The notes below the pieces were generated by a model. That model was not told the origin of the DNA. It saw nothing but the letters and a program-made list of their open reading frames with translations, and made no database searches. From contig NC_135555.1 of NCBI RefSeq assembly GCF_964340395.1, forward strand, positions 1,110,001 through 1,174,000: a stretch of 64,000 nucleotides of DNA, given 5' to 3'. The stretch is from Glandiceps talaboti. Lineage: Eukaryota; Hemichordata; Enteropneusta; Spengelidae. Position 1 is the first letter of the stretch. The number at the start of each line of letters is the position of its first letter. Made by a program: the position numbers and the translations under genes. Below, one piece after another: positions 60,990-64,000 of this stretch.

Positions 60990-61486
60990 CCATTTGAACA
61001 TTGAGTTTTCTGCATTGAACTCAATCAACGACGAATCTTTCCATCTAACTTTTCTTACCTTTGAACTTTGAGTTTCCTGCATGGAACTTAAACCAACAAT
61101 GAATCTTTCCATCTAACTTTTCTTACCTTTGAACTTTGAATTTCTTGCATGGAACTTAAACCAACAACGAATCTTTCCATCTAACTTTTCTTACCTTTGC
61201 AATTGAACATTGAGTTTTCTGCATTGAACTCAATCAATGATGAATCTTTCCATCTAACTTTTCTTACCTTTGAACTTTGAGTTTCCTGCATGGAACTTAA
61301 ACCAACAATGAATCTTTCCATCTAACTTTTCTTACATTTGAACATTGAGTTTTCTGCATTGAACTCAATCAACGACGAATCTTTCCATCTAACTTTTCTT
61401 ACCTTTGAACTTTGAGTTTCCTGCATGGAACTTAAACCAATCAACAATGAATCTTTCCATCTAACTTTTCTTACAGTGTAGTAATC
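60990..61486 (+). repeat. 68-bp tandem repeat, 7 copies of two alternating types
   Basis: GAATCTTTCCATCTAACTTT recurs at about 61033, 61101, 61169, 61242, 61310, 61377 and 61449. The intervening part is type A (GCATTGAACTCAATCAA) or type B (GCATGGAACTTAAACCAA) in the order A B B A B A B. Type A can fold: ATTGAGTT / AACTCAAT with a 10-nt loop. Confidence 0.88.
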
Positions 61487-62109
61487 TGATACAAGTCATT
61501 TATCATTTCTTGTCTTTCTCCTTTATCATCATTTTTTTTATCTCAGACCAGGTTGTCATGCCCAGCAGCAGTACATTTTATCAGAGTAGTCGGCATTTGT
61601 AGATAGCAGTCTTTGTTATTACTGTAAGCTATACAAAATGGGCTGTTTTGATATAAACTGTACACAATGAACTATTTTGCTGTAAACTACACTTATTTTT
61701 TAGATGAAATACGTAATAGTAAGTGGGTAACATAATACCAAATATTCTTTCTTATTCATGTTTGCTTAGATTTTCTAAATGGAGGGGGGGGGGGGACAAA
61801 TTCAACTTGATTTTTCTCAGAAATCGCATAATGTAGGTGATTTAAACCATTACAAGACTCCTGAAAACACAGTTCATGAAAATGTCTTTATTTCCCTTTA
61901 ATAAAACTAGCTGAGTCTATGATAAAAAAAAACCAAGAACAATTGAAACACACTCTGATTCTGACCATGTTTGTTATTGTCTAGGTTGTCAAAGGGGAAC
62001 AATCTTAGGCAAGGCCAATTTTATCTTGGCTGCAACCCAGAAAACCAATTTTCGTCAATTCTAAATCACATGACTTTGCTAAAATAGAATGATAGAAATA
62101 GGCAAATCT

Positions 62110-62316
62110 GGCTTAGATTAGAAGAGGCCTGGTATACATCTTGGCAAAGCATTCTGGGTAAGTTAGGCACTTCCCATCATTTGAAATGATAGTCACAGCA
62201 TTGTTTGGGCATGTGTTAATTTGATTTTGGAGACCACAAGTTTTATTTACAATAACAATTGCCCATAGTTGATCTGGGCAGGAGGATACAGCATATAAAT
62301 CTTTGAAGATTTCCAT
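62110..62316 (-). CDS. Unrecognised Cys-containing 67-codon frame
   Basis: The minus-strand frame starts MEIFKDLYAVSSCPDQLWAI and continues NKTCGLQNQINTCPNNAVTI, SNDGKCLTYPECFAKMYT. Five Cys with CPxx and YPEC spacing hint at a secreted module, but there is no signal peptide, splice context or family I recognise. It may be chance. Confidence 0.12.
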
Positions 62317-63585
62317 ATGAATGAATGTCCTTTACTTCCATGTTGATGGCGTGGATGAAATGAAGCTAAAATAGTAGAAAAAGCAGCTGTACATACATCA
62401 AGTTCTGCAACATAAATATTTATACATTCAAATAGAGTTTATGTTCCATGTTCCATACTACACTACTTTTAATTACTCAACTCATCACCTGGTAAGTGGT
62501 ACAGAAGTCAAAAAGATTTATTTTTATAGACTAACAAGAATCTATTTCTATAAAAAAATGAAAACGAAATGGTGTTTTACAGTATTTGAGTTGTTTTAGT
62601 GGCCATGTAATCAAAATGATGAGGATCTATAGTTCTAAAAAGAAATTAATGACTTGGCTAGATATTACCAGCTTACCACCCATAGTCAATAAAATGTAGT
62701 TTAGTTTCTGTAGATACACCTCTGCATGATAATGTCATAGTGGTGTTTATATACTCATGGTAAGTAAAATGTTGTCTATGATTTCAAACCTAAGTACTCT
62801 AAATTTCCTCTTTATTTCTATTCCATTTTTAAATGGATGATACATTTCTATATATTTAATCAAACCTTAAGTTATGCATAAAGTCAATCAGGTGAGTGCA
62901 TTTTGCCCACAATGTGAAAAATACATAAAGAGACTACATTATAGTGACTATAAAAAATGTTAATTCCTAATTTTGTATTTCAAAAAAAGAAGGGACCAAA
63001 AAGGTATATACTATATGATATTTGAAAGCTAGCTAGTGAAAGTTGTCAGTTGAGTTGCACATGCAATTTATGTCAAATTGTTATGTATATTGAGTGTAAG
63101 AAGGTGGCATTTCACAATGTACTAAGTAATTCAGTTTATGCTGATTTCCCAAGAGTCATTTAAGCTGTATACACTGTGGACTTTCAGTGTTTACTTAATA
63201 GCTTTATTATACATATGTTGTCACAATGAATTGGGCAGTTCTAACAAATTGATGCTTGTTCCTATGCATAGATTTCCCATGTGTTTTTACAATGATGCAG
63301 ACAAATTAACACACCCTCTTTAGATCTATAATTTGTCATAAGAACACAACTAACTTACATGACTTGCTAGTTCATTCTAATCATTATTATTGGTAATTTC
63401 TAACATAATTCCCTCTAAGGGTTATTTGCTCACTAGTAATTGCAGTCTCATTTTCTATTACAGCATTGAAATTGTGAAACTTATTACAACATGCATATTT
63501 AGTATTGATACTTGCCTAGGAAAATTATGACTAAATAAAGATTCATAAATAATTTACTTTGACTCTGTCATATAGTTTGTCTGGC

Positions 63586-63586
63586 C

Positions 63587-63618
<32 letters not shown>

Positions 63619-63668
63619 GATCTTTGTCCATCTGTCTTTCTTGGCTATTTTGTCTGTCTGTCTTTAAA
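63586..63668 (+). repeat. (TGTC)n microsatellite
   Basis: A run of about nine TGTC units, then interrupted TCTGTCTG words. Confidence 0.85.
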
Positions 63669-63780
63669 TTGTCTGTCTGTGTGTGTATTATAGAGTGAGG
63701 CTAGTGCTACAGGGCTCTGAAATGATGACTCTGAGATGTACAGTCCACTACATGCTTAGTCCCTTCATTTTGGTTACTGG

Positions 63781-64000
63781 TAGTGTGAGGACTTTAGCTA
63801 CTGGTACATTAGTAGTGTGAGGACTTTAGCTACTGGTACATTAGTAGTGTGAGGACTTTATCTACTGGTACATTAGTAGTGTGAGGACTTTAGCTACTGG
63901 TACATTAGTAGTGTGAGGACTTTAGCTACTGGTACATTAGTAGTGTGAGGACTTTAGCTACTGGTACATTAGTAGTGTGAGGACTTTAGCTACTGGTACA
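63781..64000 (+). repeat. 32-bp minisatellite at the right edge, 7 or more copies
   Basis: GTGTGAGGACTTTAGCTACT, GGTACATTAGTA repeats with an exact 32-bp period and only one or two differences. It runs off the window. Confidence 0.95.

Overview
This is nuclear DNA of an animal. It is AT-rich by eye, with small exons split by GT-AG introns of about 0.2-4 kb, vertebrate-like protein families, DNA-transposon relics and many minisatellites. I see no bacterial or organellar features. I cannot name the species; an invertebrate bilaterian (hemichordate, lancelet or lophotrochozoan grade) fits best.

Layout: (1) 1-12.9 kb, + strand: the 3' part of a PTPN1/PTPN2-type tyrosine phosphatase. The exons for the start of the catalytic domain lie left of the window. 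It has a membrane-anchored last exon and, 3.8 kb further on, a phase-matched alternative last exon encoding a basic tail, which recalls the TC48/TC45 isoforms of vertebrate PTPN2. (2) 12.9-18.4 kb: non-coding, with a foldback element and a decayed LINE fragment on the - strand. (3) 18.6-29.5 kb, + strand: a complete nine-exon GTP-dependent PEP carboxykinase with a likely mitochondrial presequence. (4) 31.9-36.7 kb, - strand: a complete seven-exon PSMG2 (proteasome assembly chaperone 2). (5) 36.9-44.6 kb, + strand: a complete eight-exon ZFAND1. PSMG2 and ZFAND1 are head to head with only 162 bp between start codons, and that gap holds a perfect DR1 nuclear-receptor site. (6) 44.7-64 kb: gene-poor, with several minisatellites and a weak candidate multi-pass membrane protein gene at 51.3-53.4 kb whose loops recall gustatory-receptor-like proteins.

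Functional links: PSMG2 helps build the 20S proteasome and ZFAND1 brings the proteasome and p97 to stress granules, so the shared promoter joins two proteostasis genes. In human, PTPN2 and PSMG2 are near neighbours on chromosome 18p, so their proximity here looks like ancient linkage. Exon junctions were placed by hand from splice consensus, reading phase and remembered human protein sequences; no alignment was run.

About a dozen minisatellite arrays (units 22, 32, 36, 38, 41, 45, 53, 62, 68, 71 bp and others) fill well over a tenth of the window. They produce the longest open frames in it, which are artefacts. At least four MITE-like DNA elements sit in introns, two of them with clear target-site duplications.
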